From Phycomyces blakesleeanus NRRL 1555(-) (taxonomy: Eukaryota; Mucoromycota; Mucoromycetes; Mucorales; Phycomycetaceae), in assembly GCF_001638985.1 (NCBI RefSeq), contig NW_017265166.1, positions 62,001 through 126,000 on the forward strand: a DNA stretch of 64,000 nt. The letters are read 5' to 3'. Under the pieces are notes generated by a model. That model was not told where the DNA came from, searched no databases, and saw only the letters and a list, made by a program, of their open reading frames with translations. The stretch's first letter is position 1. Each line of letters starts with the position of its first letter. Shown here in pieces: positions 1 to 10,226 of the stretch. The position numbers and the translations under genes were made by a program.

Positions 1-355
1 AAAACAGTACTATTAATTAATTTTGATAGACTTGACTCAATATACTCAGATAATCAAACAAGTAAAATATCAACAGCATTAAATATTAAGAGAACTTGTT
101 GTCAGAAAATAAGATGAAGAAAAATCAATGTTTATTAAATACAAGTATTGTAATATTTATAGTTTTGCAATTGAATTGTTGAATAATTAAATAAATAAAA
201 TTATAAAAAAAATAATAAAAGTTATATAATTAATAATCTATTAAATATCATTTGTTCTTTACTATCATTAAGTACAAATAAAATAAAATAATTATGAAGT
301 CATAATCATGAAGATAATTATGCTTATAAGAATATATAATAAAAATAATATTAAT

Positions 356-898
356 TGTGGTGATCCAGACACTCGGATGTTAGATTTATCACATATAAGA
401 ACATATTCATATTGGGATAGCATAGTAGCTATCATCTTGTCAGTATAAAATATATATAAACGATTAAGTAATCAGCCCAATAATTATTACAGTTAGTACT
501 GTAGATAATATCTTAAAGATTGTTAAGATAATTATATCATACTGCCGGGTAAACTGTGTTAGATCGATATGGAGCTAATTTAGTAGGAAGTCCTAAAGCT
601 CTAGTATAAAAGAGAAAAGAATAGCTAAGAGCTAAAGAAGTACGATTTATGACTTGATGTCATAATTGTAACACCAACACTAGTTAAGCAGTAAATACAC
701 TCTAATAACCAAATATAGTAAAGGAAGAAAGCCTTAAGAAACTAAGACGTAATGACAAGAGCAGATTGTGTTTTCTTATAAAAAAGGATACTTTTTATTT
801 ATGAATAAAGACAACTTATATACAGTCTCAAAGTATTTCTATACGTCTCTATTCTCAAATATTTTATTTTTCTATTGTTTCGTACCTGAAATACCACA
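356..898 (+). mobile_element. Solo LTR of family LTR-B with 5-bp target duplication
   Basis: This 543-bp unit starts TGTGGTGATCC and ends GAAATACCACA, so it has short inverted ends TGTGGT/ACCACA. It is flanked by the direct repeat TTAAT (351-355 and 899-903), the mark of an integrase-made insertion. No internal region follows, so it is a solo LTR left by LTR-LTR recombination. Related copies lie at 7325, 18941, 20732 (inverted) and 62801. It sits about 300 bp upstream of the tRNA-Lys gene. Confidence 0.92.
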
Positions 899-1201
899 TT
901 AATTCCAAGTTGATTCACTCAGTTAAATATAGTGAGAAAATAATATACAATGTGTGATTGCCTGAAGTTATTGTTAACAGGATAATGCTTTTTTGTTGTA
1001 CTTATTGGTGTTTTGCTCTACAAATAGAAAAATTACATTCTATTCAGCCTTGGCCGCCGTCAGAAAATCAAAAAAATAATAATAGAATATAATTTTTCTA
1101 GAATTACAAAGAATTTTGCAACTGTACTGCACTACTGGACAACCGAAATTTTATTGCTTGTTTATTATTTTATTATAATACTTCTTGTCACAGTAATGAT
1201 T

Positions 1202-1274
1202 GCCCGGCTAGCTCAATCGGTAGAGCGTGAGACTCTTAATCTCAAGGTTGGGGGTTCGACCCCCCCGTTGGGCT
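1202..1274 (+). tRNA. tRNA-Lys (anticodon CUU), left copy
   Basis: The acceptor arm GCCCGGC pairs with GTTGGGC allowing G-U pairs. The D loop reads GCTCAATCGGTAGAGC (A box) and the T arm GGTTCGACCC (B box). The anticodon stem TGAGA/TCTCA encloses the loop CTCTTAA, giving anticodon CTT (Lys). There is no intron. The gene is 73 nt with discriminator T at 1274. A T-run begins a few bases downstream and can serve as the RNA polymerase III terminator. LTR-A insertions lie about 40-75 bp beyond its 3' end. Confidence 0.95.
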
Positions 1275-1324
1275 TCAAAAGTTTTAAAAACACTTATTTT
1301 TATCTACAAATTTGTCAGACATTA

Positions 1325-1346
1325 TGTCGTTCCTGATCTGAGATAG
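1325..1346 (-). repeat. 22-bp tip of an older LTR-A interrupted by the next LTR-A (left copy)
   Basis: The 22 bases from TGTCGTTCC to GAGATAG match the first 22 bases of the LTR that follows at 1347, with two differences. In the right copy the rest of this older LTR is found after the nested array (15276-15615). The last four bases, ATAG, are the target duplication of the younger insertion. Confidence 0.8.
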
Positions 1347-1709
1347 TGTCGTTCCTGATCTGGGATGGTCTTCCTTTTACTATAGCAAAGTCAAAAGGTC
1401 AAACCCACTGGGGATCGGAGAGTATATGTAAAATCGAAGAGAGGATAAAAAGGTCCTTTTTATTGATAGGAATTGAATTGTCTTATATAGTTTTCTAAAC
1501 TAATACTGCGCATTATCCGCAGTAAACTATTATACTCTATTTAATTACAAGAGAAGTCCTTTTACTGCGGTTGATGCTCAGAAGATGTTACTGTGGTTAA
1601 TCTTTACAAGACATTACTGCGGTTCGTTATCTATGAGGTATCTTTGACATACAGAACTGCTGCAGTCAATTATCCCGATTTCTCGGATTCATCAAAATAA
1701 TGTCCGACA
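1347..1709 (-). mobile_element. LTR-A, 3' LTR of a gap-truncated Ty3/gypsy-type element
   Basis: The 363-bp LTR has ends TGTCG...CGACA. On the minus strand it is immediately preceded by a polypurine tract (complement of 1710-1721), so it is the 3' LTR of the element whose pol is read from 3565 down to 1670. Confidence 0.93.
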
Positions 1710-3565
1710 TCACCCCCTCTCGAAACTGTTGATCGTCCTCGGTCAACTCTGGTAGACTCTATCATCGAGAACGGCAAGGTGGAAGAGGAATCTATGGCCA
1801 GATCACGTCGCATATTGTTACGAGCAGCGGTCGGGTGATACCAGGTGCGGTCGAAATCGTCGGATTTGGCTATTTTGAGGCGGTCAGCATGAACCCAAGA
1901 AGTATAAGGGACACCTTCCATTGTTGTGAGCTTGTATATATTCTTATCGAAATTTTTATCTACTACAATATATGGGCCCATCCAGTTATATTCTAGTCCA
2001 AATTTGTTTTCATGCCGCAACAACAAATGTTCACCGATTGCGAACTGATGAGGTTTCATGATCGAATCCCATCGTTCCTTGTCTTGTTGGCTGTTGGCGG
2101 TTACTCGAGCGTCAGCATTTTTGCGAGCCTGTTGGAGATTACGAAGAAAAGGGATAGCGCCATCGGATACGAGGGTCGGGTCGTCAGGGATAGATGTATC
2201 CATAAATGGACGTAGGGGATCGCCAGGAATATGAGGTTCGCGGCCATAAGTCAAGAAAAATGGACTGAACCCAGTTGTACGATGCTTTCTGATTCGGCAA
2301 GCCCAAAGTGCTGTTTCCAGATATTCGTCCCACCGGTGAATGGCACCATGTACATATTTACATAACATCTGTTTAAGAACACTATTTAACCTTTCACATT
2401 TTCCATTAGTACGTGGGTGAAATGCTGAGGTTAATTTATGATGGAGCTTAATTTTCTTAATGTAAAAGCTCAAAATATGTGACATAAAGTTTGCACCACG
2501 ATCTGTCAGAATTTCGTCTGGGCAACCAAAACGCATGACTATTTCTTCGTACAAAAAGTTGGCGATGGCTTCGCCCGTAGCAGCAGGAACAGCACGTGCA
2601 ATTGGCCAATTCGTAGCGTAGTCGACGGCAACCAAAATCCATCGATTTCCGTTGATTGTAGTGGGAAGTTCTCTAATGAAGTCGAGATGCCAACGAGAGA
2701 AAGCAGGGGGGATATCCAATGGTTCCAAAGGGGCATGGTGTATGTTGCGTTCTGCGTTTGAGGCCAATTGACATTGATGACATTTCGATAACCATTCTTG
2801 AATTTGACTTCTCATGGCTGGCCACCACCAACGCTTCTTCATTAAATCATACACTGTTGTTTCTCCAGCATGTCCGAAACCATTGTGGAAATTATTTACT
2901 AAGTCTGCACGCTTGGCAAACAGTGCAAAACGAATTTCTTGTACCGTGTCACCTATTTTAACGAGACGGAAAACCTTTTGGTCGTGGACCACAAACTTAT
3001 TGCGTTGCCGATGGAGTAATTCTTTTATGTCTTCTGGCCATTCATCTTTTTTTCGTGCATAAAATTTTGGCCAGTCGGACGTTTGTGAGTCTGGTATGGT
3101 GTACAGGTATTCTGGTTCCATTGATTTAATTAATGTTGCATCGTATTCTGGGCCATCGAGACGAGAGAGCACATCAGGGACACCATTGTCTTTGCCCGGT
3201 TTGTATTGAATTATCGGGTCGTACAGCTCGAATTCAGAAATCCACCTTATCAGGCGAGGCGTGGGCTTAACCTGACTGCGAAAATACTTGAGTGGTAAGT
3301 GATCGGTGAATACAGTGAACGGTTTTCCTTCGATCATGCAGCGCCAAGTACGCAAGGCATGTAGAATACCGAGTAACTCGCGCTCTTGAGCAGGATACGA
3401 TCTTTCGGCAGGGGAGAGTTTTTTCAATTCGAACGCTAATGGTTTCCAACTTCCGTTTTCGTCTTCTTGCATTAATACGGCACCAACACCAAAATCTGAA
3501 GCATCTGTTTCAATGCGGAATGGTTTATCCATGTCTGGGGCAAGTAATACAGGTGCAGTACTCAT
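1670..3565 (-). CDS. Ty3/gypsy pol, C-terminal part (RNase H and integrase), cut by assembly gap
   Basis: The frame enters from the N-gap and carries RNase H (TDASDFGVGAVL), an integrase zinc-binding HHCC region (HNGFGHAG...CHQC), the DDE core (WHLDF, then TDRGANF) and a C-terminal GPY/F-type module (WMGPYIVVDKN). It corresponds to the last half of the complete pol at 10187-13726 (offset 8,517) with few changes, one being Gly to Arg in the integrase (DFIRELP versus DFIGELP). The N-terminal part (protease, RT) lies in or beyond the gap. As in the complete copy, the stop codon is inside the LTR: the last residues are encoded by the polypurine tract and LTR start. Confidence 0.92.
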   Translation of the reverse strand: MSTAPVLLAPDMDKPFRIETDASDFGVGAVLMQEDENGSWKPLAFELKKLSPAERSYPAQERELLGILHALRTWRCMIEGKPFTVFTDHLPLKYFRSQVKPTPRLIRWISEFELYDPIIQYKPGKDNGVPDVLSRLDGPEYDATLIKSMEPEYLYTIPDSQTSDWPKFYARKKDEWPEDIKELLHRQRNKFVVHDQKVFRLVKIGDTVQEIRFALFAKRADLVNNFHNGFGHAGETTVYDLMKKRWWWPAMRSQIQEWLSKCHQCQLASNAERNIHHAPLEPLDIPPAFSRWHLDFIRELPTTINGNRWILVAVDYATNWPIARAVPAATGEAIANFLYEEIVMRFGCPDEILTDRGANFMSHILSFYIKKIKLHHKLTSAFHPRTNGKCERLNSVLKQMLCKYVHGAIHRWDEYLETALWACRIRKHRTTGFSPFFLTYGREPHIPGDPLRPFMDTSIPDDPTLVSDGAIPFLRNLQQARKNADARVTANSQQDKERWDSIMKPHQFAIGEHLLLRHENKFGLEYNWMGPYIVVDKNFDKNIYKLTTMEGVPYTSWVHADRLKIAKSDDFDRTWYHPTAARNNMRRDLAIDSSSTLPFSMIESTRVDRGRSTVSRGGDVGHYFDESEKSG

Positions 3566-3665
3566 NNNNNNNNNNNNNNNNNNNNNNNNNNNNNNNNNNN
3601 NNNNNNNNNNNNNNNNNNNNNNNNNNNNNNNNNNNNNNNNNNNNNNNNNNNNNNNNNNNNNNNNN
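3566..3665. other. Assembly gap of 100 N
   Basis: There are exactly 100 N, the usual size for a gap of unknown length. It falls inside the repeated pol gene, where an assembler would break. The sequences on its two sides need not be neighbours in the genome. Confidence 0.99.
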
Positions 3666-3929
3666 GTTGTTAATGAGAAAGTTGAAAATGAAACAAACAC
3701 AGTTGTTGTAAGTGGTAGAAACAATTCTGTTTGGTTGCAAAGAATCATGGCCCAGAATACAACACTTTATCATCAAAGAGAAGACTTAGAGCAGTTGATA
3801 GATGTTCCAGGAATTGATGAAGCTGAATTACAAGCGATTAGTGGTTTACTTAGGGAAGCAATAAATGGTATAGACACTCTTAGAAATGCAAACTCTTCCC
3901 GCTTTAGAAATCTTAATACACAAAGATAA
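3666..3929 (+). CDS. C-terminal fragment of an unrecognised protein (5' end in gap)
   Basis: The frame is open from the gap and runs about 87 codons to TAA. It is rich in Asn, Glu and Leu and looks helical (LEQLIDVPGIDEAELQ, then ISGLLREAINGIDTLRNA), ending RNLNTQR. I do not recognise the family. The short polar helical make-up resembles the accessory coiled-coil proteins of the DNA transposons farther right, but that is only a composition likeness. It could also be a chance open frame. Confidence 0.4.
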   Translation, partial: VVNEKVENETNTVVVSGRNNSVWLQRIMAQNTTLYHQREDLEQLIDVPGIDEAELQAISGLLREAINGIDTLRNANSSRFRNLNTQR

Positions 3930-6900
3930 TAAAAAATTACAATTATGTTCTATAATAATATGTTTTGATAAAAAGAAAAAAATATAAAAAAAAACATTAA
4001 GATTCCAAAAGAAACAACAAAAGTAAAAGCTGTCACTGCTTCTACACATCCTTATAATTTAAAGCCCCTTGCGATATAAAAAAGTAGACCCCCCAAGTAA
4101 TTTAAACTCGGCGCGCAAGGAAATAAGTAAGTACATCTAGCTTGGACATTGAGTTTAAAAAAATTTCAGTAGGTGTGTATACTGACAGTTCTTTAAAGCC
4201 TCCAATCATCAACAATAACAAAAAATATGTCTTTAAAATTATGGACCAGTTATATGTTCTTTATTTATTTGGTTTCCCATTCTTATTAGATTGGTAATGA
4301 TTTACAGTTTTATTTTTATTAGAAAGAATAGAATGTTTCTAAATTTTAAATCTAATAAAACTATTCTATATTCTCAGCTACTTCTTGCTCGGCCGGCTTG
4401 TTATATTTGAGATAAAAGATTTTCTACAAAAAACAAATATCTAAAGAAAATGAGATGCTTGTTATTGTTTTTAGAGATAAGAGCAGCACTCTTTGATAAT
4501 AGATAAAACATTAGTGATGGGTGTGTGTGCGTATTTTAGACAGCAACATTTATATACTAATTAATACTTACATTGGAAGTACCCAGTACAAATGGATAAA
4601 GAAATAAAAATTTATAGTAAAGCACAAGACTATGATTTCTTTGACTATAAAACAATAGAAAAGAATTAATATTTGTGAATTGTGTGATAGAATAATTGAT
4701 TTACATACCAAAGGCAAAAGATTTCTTTGCAGACTAAGATATTATCTGTAAAGTGATAATATTGTCTCTAGTAGAGGATATACATTAATATACAGTATAA
4801 ATAATATTATTATATGTATAGAAATAAATAAAAGACTTACCATAGAAATGACAGTAGCATGGGATGGAAGTTGTTGAGGTATGGCAAGTTTGTAAAAGTA
4901 ATATTCATCTATAATAGAGTAGAATAGAAGATGAATACAGTAAAAGATGGCAAGTAGCAATAGTTTACAGATAAGAAAAAAGAGAACAACTGATAGAATC
5001 ATTGTTAAATGTAAGAGAGAGGGAAAGATGTATGAAAAGAGAATGATGAAACAGAAAAGTAATAACTGACAAGAAGATCAAAATCAAAAAACAATATTTT
5101 TAAAACCAAGGAATCAATATATTATATTGCAAGATGGTATAAACCACAAAGAGAAGAAAACAAGAAAAAGATATTGAATTGGATCAAAAAATAATATTTT
5201 ATTAAAAATTTCTTTTCTTTTATAGATAAAGAGATTTAAAGTTGATAGTAGAAGTTCAGAAAAGTAAAGATAGTACAAATAGAATGATGAGTAATCAAAA
5301 CAGCAAGAATAAAATATATGAATAAAAATAAAATAAAAATATAATAATAAAAGTACTGGTGTTGTATGGAGATATTGGCAAGATGAATTGTGTACATTGT
5401 AGAAGAGAAATGTTACTAACGTGTGTAATCATGATTTCAAATGAGTATAATATGAATGAATATGTTAACAAGGGAAAAGGAAAAAGTATTATGTGCAGAA
5501 GGAACATGGAATGGAAACAAGATTTTTTCTGTGCAAGGAAAAATTCTCCTATTACCACCAAGGTCACAGCATCACATCAACAAATCATTGACGTCAGCCT
5601 CTCATAACTGGGACAACACATCATGACAAACCGCCAGACAAACCCATCAAGCAGACTGACCTTCTGGTACTGTACACTATAACATGGCCAAATGCCAGAC
5701 TTGCCCACAACACACATGACAGAGTAACATGTGTGGTACTTTGTTGTGTGTATGGTGTGTACAAGAAAAGCAAGATATGGGTAATAATAAGAATTGAATT
5801 CTGTAATAAAGTAGGGTTATTTGAATTGGGAAACGATTGTAATAAAATATAAATTAAATAAAAGAAACTACTTCTAGAAGAGAAAAATAAAAGGAATTTC
5901 AGAAGGGAAGGAATATCTAGAACTAGCAAAAGAAAACAAATACTGTTAATTTAAAATAAACTAAGTTAAGAGAAATATTTAGAGCTTAGAAGATTGAAAA
6001 TTAACTAAGAGAATTTCTAAGGTAATTTTAAAATGAAAAATAAAAAGAAAATTTAATAAAACAAAAATTATAAAATTCGAGGGGAAGAAAAATAATAGAA
6101 AATAGTCAATTTTCCATAAAGACTTAACAAAGAAAAACAGTAAATGGAAGAAAAATTCATAAGAGAGATTAGGAAAAGTAAACAGCATCTTTAGAAAAAA
6201 CGTTTGTATCAGAAAAATTCGATTATTGTTTATTGATTGATTTTGAAGAGTTATTTATACTACTTCTTGGATAAAATTTATGACAAAAATAGGTTGCACT
6301 AATGTCTAAAAGATAATTGTAATAAAAAGATAGATAAAATAATTGTAATCATGATTTGTTATAAAAGAAAAATAAATGAAATTATAATATATAACTACGG
6401 AGAATGGAAAAGATCAGAAAGAAGTATGTTATAAAGAAATAAAAAAACTACAGTTAACAATTTTGGTAAAGTAGTGTTGAAAGGAAAATATTATATTTAG
6501 TGCATAAGAAAAGTAAGAAAAATAAAAGAGGAAAAAACTAATTTTGGGAAAGAATAAAGGGAAGGGAAATTTGTCTTTATAAAATTGGAGAAGAATAAAA
6601 ATAAAAATATTGAGAAGTCAAATTTTTAGAATAAGAAATAAAATTAATATAAATAAAATTAAAATTAAAATTAAATATAAAATTATAATTGGGGGTTTGA
6701 GACTTTGTGACTGATTAAAAAGATTGAAATCGATTGAAAAAGAGACTGGTACTGCAGCCAATAAAAACCACAATGTACCGTGTCACAGCTGACATGTGTG
6801 AGGTTTGTATTTGTAGTAAATGTTGATAGGTGATGTTATCATAGTTTTTGAAGTTTGAATGAGTTCGTAGATGTAAAATAATCTCTCTTTTTCATAAGAG

Positions 6901-6969
6901 AGAAAAAGACAAACTCAAAAGAGAATATAGAATTAAAGATAATAAAATCAATAAGAGAAAAATAAGAGA
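3930..6969. other. AT-rich, strongly purine-biased intergenic DNA without a supported gene
   Basis: All open frames here are short, and most lie antisense to A/G-rich sequence, giving Phe/Leu/Ile-rich nonsense. From about 4560 to 6690 the + strand is markedly rich in A and G and poor in C. I see no tRNA, no LTR ends and no recognisable domain. Confidence 0.6.
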
Positions 6970-7324
6970 AAAACAGTACTATTAATTAATTTTGATAGAC
7001 TTGACTCAATATACTCAGATAATCAAACAAGTAAAATATCAACAGCATTAAATATTAAGAGAACTTGTTGTCAGAAAATAAGATGAAGAAAAATCAATGT
7101 TTATTAAATACAAGTATTGTAATATTTATAGTTTTGCAATTGAATTGTTGAATAATTAAATAAATAAAATTATAAAAAAAATAATAAAAGTTATATAATT
7201 AATAATCTATTAAATATCATTTGTTCTTTACTATCATTAAGTACAAATAAAATAAAATAATTATGAAGTCATAATCATGAAGATAATTATGCTTATAAGA
7301 ATATATAATAAAAATAATATTAAT

Positions 7325-7867
7325 TGTGGTGATCCAGACACTCGGATGTTAGATTTATCACATATAAGAACATATTCATATTGGGATAGCATAGTAGCTA
7401 TCATCTTGTCAGTATAAAATATATATAAACGATTAAGTAATCAGCCCAATAATTATTACAGTTAGTACTGTAGATAATATCTTAAAGATTGTTAAGATAA
7501 TTATATCATACTGCCGGGTAAACTGTGTTAGATCGATATGGAGCTAATTTAGTAGGAAGTCCTAAAGCTCTAGTATAAAAGAGAAAAGAATAGCTAAGAG
7601 CTAAAGAAGTACGATTTATGACTTGATGTCATAATTGTAACACCAACACTAGTTAAGCAGTAAATACACTCTAATAACCAAATATAGTAAAGGAAGAAAG
7701 CCTTAAGAAACTAAGACGTAATGACAAGAGCAGATTGTGTTTTCTTATAAAAAAGGATACTTTTTATTTATGAATAAAGACAACTTATATACAGTCTCAA
7801 AGTATTTCTATACGTCTCTATTCTCAAATATTTTATTTTTCTATTGTTTCGTACCTGAAATACCACA
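7325..7867 (+). mobile_element. Solo LTR-B (right copy of 356-898)
   Basis: The same 543-bp LTR with TTAAT on both sides. Because the flanks match the left copy, this is one insertion event seen twice, not a second insertion. Confidence 0.92.
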
Positions 7868-8170
7868 TTAATTCCAAGTTGATTCACTCAGTTAAATATA
7901 GTGAGAAAATAATATACAATGTGTGATTGCCTGAAGTTATTGTTAACAGGATAATGCTTTTTTGTTGTACTTATTGGTGTTTTGCTCTACAAATAGAAAA
8001 ATTACATTCTATTCAGCCTTGGCCGCCGTCAGAAAATCAAAAAAATAATAATAGAATATAATTTTTCTAGAATTACAAAGAATTTTGCAACTGTACTGCA
8101 CTACTGGACAACCGAAATTTTATTGCTTGTTTATTATTTTATTATAATACTTCTTGTCACAGTAATGATT

Positions 8171-8243
8171 GCCCGGCTAGCTCAATCGGTAGAGCGTGAG
8201 ACTCTTAATCTCAAGGTTGGGGGTTCGACCCCCCCGTTGGGCT
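8171..8243 (+). tRNA. tRNA-Lys (anticodon CUU), right copy
   Basis: Same sequence as 1202-1274, with an intact cloverleaf and anticodon CTT at 8204-8206. Old and young LTR-A insertions begin 38-73 bp past its 3' end. Confidence 0.95.
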
Positions 8244-8281
8244 TCAAAAGTTTTAAAAACACTTATTTTTATCTACAAATT

Positions 8282-8293
8282 TGTCAGACATTA
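8282..8293 (+). repeat. Tip of the oldest, inverted LTR-A layer
   Basis: The 12 bases TGTCAGACATTA match the reverse complement of the LTR-A end (TGTCGGACATTA) at 11 of 12 positions. The continuation, TTTTGATGAATCC, is found after the nested elements, within 15616-15632. So the target of the middle LTR-A layer was an LTR-A in the opposite orientation. Confidence 0.65.
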
Positions 8294-8315
8294 TGTCGTT
8301 CCTGATCTGAGATAG
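8294..8315 (-). repeat. Left 22 bp of the middle-layer LTR-A (continues at 15276)
   Basis: Starts TGTCGTTCC at 8294 and is broken at ATAG (8312-8315) by the younger array. ATAG recurs at 15272-15275, and the rest of the same LTR follows. The outer flank ATTA (8290-8293) recurs at 15616-15619, giving this LTR its own 4-bp target duplication. Confidence 0.85.
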
Positions 8316-8678
8316 TGTCGTTCCTGATCTGGGATGGTCTTCCTTTTACTATAGCAAAGTCAAAAGGTCAAACCCACTGGGGATCGGAGAGTATATGTAA
8401 AATCGAAGAGAGGATAAAAAGGTCCTTTTTATTGATAGGAATTGAATTGTCTTATATAGTTTTCTAAACTAATACTGCGCATTATCCGCAGTAAACTATT
8501 ATACTCTATTTAATTACAAGAGAAGTCCTTTTACTGCGGTTGATGCTCAGAAGATGTTACTGTGGTTAATCTTTACAAGACATTACTGCGGTTCGTTATC
8601 TATGAGGTATCTTTGACATACAGAACTGCTGCAGTCAATTATCCCGATTTCTCGGATTCATCAAAATAATGTCCGACA
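8316..8678 (-). repeat. LTR-A (outer 3' LTR of the array)
   Basis: 363 bp, ends TGTCG/CGACA, followed on the right by the complement of the polypurine tract. It carries the left outer target duplication ATAG just before it (8312-8315). Confidence 0.93.
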
Positions 8679-9823
8679 TCACCCCCTCTCGAAACTGTTG
8701 ATCGTCCTCGGTCAACTCTGGTAGACTCTATCATCGAGAACGGCAAGGTGGAAGAGGAATCTATGGCCAGATCACGTCGCATATTGTTACGAGCAGCGGT
8801 CGGGTGATACCAGGTGCGGTCGAAATCGTCGGATTTGGCTATTTTGAGGCGGTCAGCATGAACCCAAGAAGTATAAGGGACACCTTCCATTGTTGTGAGC
8901 TTGTATATATTCTTATCGAAATTTTTATCTACTACAATATATGGGCCCATCCAGTTATATTCTAGTCCAAATTTGTTTTCATGCCGCAACAACAAATGTT
9001 CACCGATTGCGAACTGATGAGGTTTCATGATCGAATCCCATCGTTCCTTGTCTTGTTGGCTGTTGGCTCGTATGGTGGGGTGAAGTCCGCGGACAAACTT
9101 GTCGAGGGCTTCTTCATCGTTCATTCCAGGCAACTCCAACTGGATGTCGTGGAACGCGTCGATGTACTCTGCGACCGTTCCTGTTTGGTATAGTCGAGCA
9201 AGGCGGTCCCTGGACGTCTGTAGTGAGTAGACTGGACGAAATTCTCCCGACAGAGCCATCTTGAACTCATCCCAGGTTGTTGGATGTTTGTCCTTTACTT
9301 CCATGCGTCTCCACCATGTGTCTGCTCTGTCACGCAACAGATTCACTGCAAATTCACAGGCTTTTGTTGCGGAAAAATTGTAGTATCTGGTGTAACGTTC
9401 GACTGCGCGCAGCCAACCATCCACTACTGTGGCAGAACGTTCTCCATGGAAGCAATCAGGTTGCTTGATTCGTTCAGCACGGGCCTCCTGCTGCACCGTG
9501 ATTGCTTTCATTGCTTTGGCGACGGCAGCAGCAATTGCTTCGGCTGTTAGAGTGGCGGTTTGGGGGGCCATTGTTTCTTCTTGTTCTTGTTTGTTCTTTC
9601 CTGTTAAGGTTGCGGCTAGTTTTGTGGCTAGTTCGGTCCACTTCTGTTCTCGGGCAGGGGTCTTCTTAATACGCTGTTCTTCAGGGATATGAGGAACACG
9701 CCGATTCTTCTTGTAGTCGTTTACTAATTCGCTAGGTAACAAGTCCTGGACTCGTTCTTCAATCTCGAATTGGCTAAGGGTCTTCTTATCAAATATGTCT
9801 TGGTGTCTTTCAACCGGATTCAT
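8639..9823 (-). pseudogene. Fused gag'-pol' frame of the deletion derivative
   Basis: The first ATG (MNPVERHQ) is at 9823. The N-terminal part equals Gag of the complete element up to RGLHPTIR; it then passes directly into the end of Pol (ANSQQDKERWD onward) with the GPY/F module. The deletion length leaves remainder 2 on division by three, which makes up the gag/pol frame difference, so one frame of 394 codons results. It lacks the zinc knuckle, protease, RT, RNase H and the integrase catalytic core. It cannot move alone, but the Gag part and both LTRs could allow mobilisation in trans (inference). Confidence 0.85.
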
Positions 9824-9863
9824 CAAAGGTCTTGTTAGAGGAAAAATAGCTTCAGCTACCAAT

Positions 9864-10226
9864 TGTCGTTCCTGATCTGGGATGGTCTTCCTTTTACTAT
9901 AGCAAAGTCAAAAGGTCAAACCCACTGGGGATCGGAGAGTATATGTAAAATCGAAGAGAGGATAAAAAGGTCCTTTTTATTGATAGGAATTGAATTGTCT
10001 TATATAGTTTTCTAAACTAATACTGCGCATTATCCGCAGTAAACTATTATACTCTATTTAATTACAAGAGAAGTCCTTTTACTGCGGTTGATGCTCAGAA
10101 GATGTTACTGTGGTTAATCTTTACAAGACATTACTGCGGTTCGTTATCTATGAGGTATCTTTGACATACAGAACTGCTGCAGTCAATTATCCCGATTTCT
10201 CGGATTCATCAAAATAATGTCCGACA
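9864..10226 (-). repeat. LTR-A shared by the deleted and complete elements
   Basis: 363 bp. It serves as 3' LTR of the complete element (preceded by the polypurine tract on the minus strand) and as 5' LTR of the deletion derivative. Confidence 0.93.

Larger units (their letters stand above)
1..2098. repeat. Left copy of a 2,098-bp direct duplication (partner 6970-9067)
   Basis: Base 1 matches base 6970 and the two stretches read the same, at an offset of 6,969, as far as I compared them. Each copy carries a solo LTR-B, a tRNA-Lys gene, a 22-bp remnant of an old LTR-A, a full LTR-A and the start of the retrotransposon 3' end. Identity stops at 2098/9067, where the right copy jumps from pol into gag because of an internal deletion. 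The left copy runs on into pol and stops at a run of N. The same solo LTR, the same flank and the same insertion point in both copies suggest two assemblies or haplotypes of one locus rather than two independent loci. Confidence 0.9.
6970..9067. repeat. Right copy of the 2,098-bp direct duplication
   Basis: Partner of 1-2098. Here the flank leads into a deletion derivative of the retrotransposon and then the complete element. The left flank 3666-6969 occurs only before this copy, so a simple tandem duplication of a 6,969-bp unit does not explain the arrangement. Confidence 0.9.
8316..10226 (-). mobile_element. Internally deleted Ty3/gypsy-type element (LTR-delta-LTR), sharing its right LTR with the complete element
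   Basis: It is bounded by LTR-A copies at 8316-8678 and 9864-10226. Compared with the complete copy, 10616-14112 (about 3.5 kb: the gag 3' end, the frameshift region, protease, RT, RNase H and most of integrase) is missing, with at most one shared base (C) at the joint. Because its 5' LTR is the 3' LTR of the next element, the pair looks like a product of unequal LTR-LTR recombination rather than two separate integrations. Confidence 0.9.

Noticed and set aside
1154..1336. 60-codon frame over the tRNA gene (repeated at 8123-8305)
   Set aside because: It is just a frame through tRNA-Lys and flanking DNA; no protein likeness.
5621..5929. 102-codon minus frame and similar hydrophobic frames in 4.7-6.2 kb as membrane proteins
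   Set aside because: The hydrophobicity comes from T/C-rich complement of a purine-rich strand; no conserved motif or splice structure.
1..6969. Biological tandem duplication of a 6,969-bp unit
   Set aside because: The sequence 3666-6969 does not recur after the second copy, and the junction holds an N-gap, so an assembly or haplotype origin fits better.
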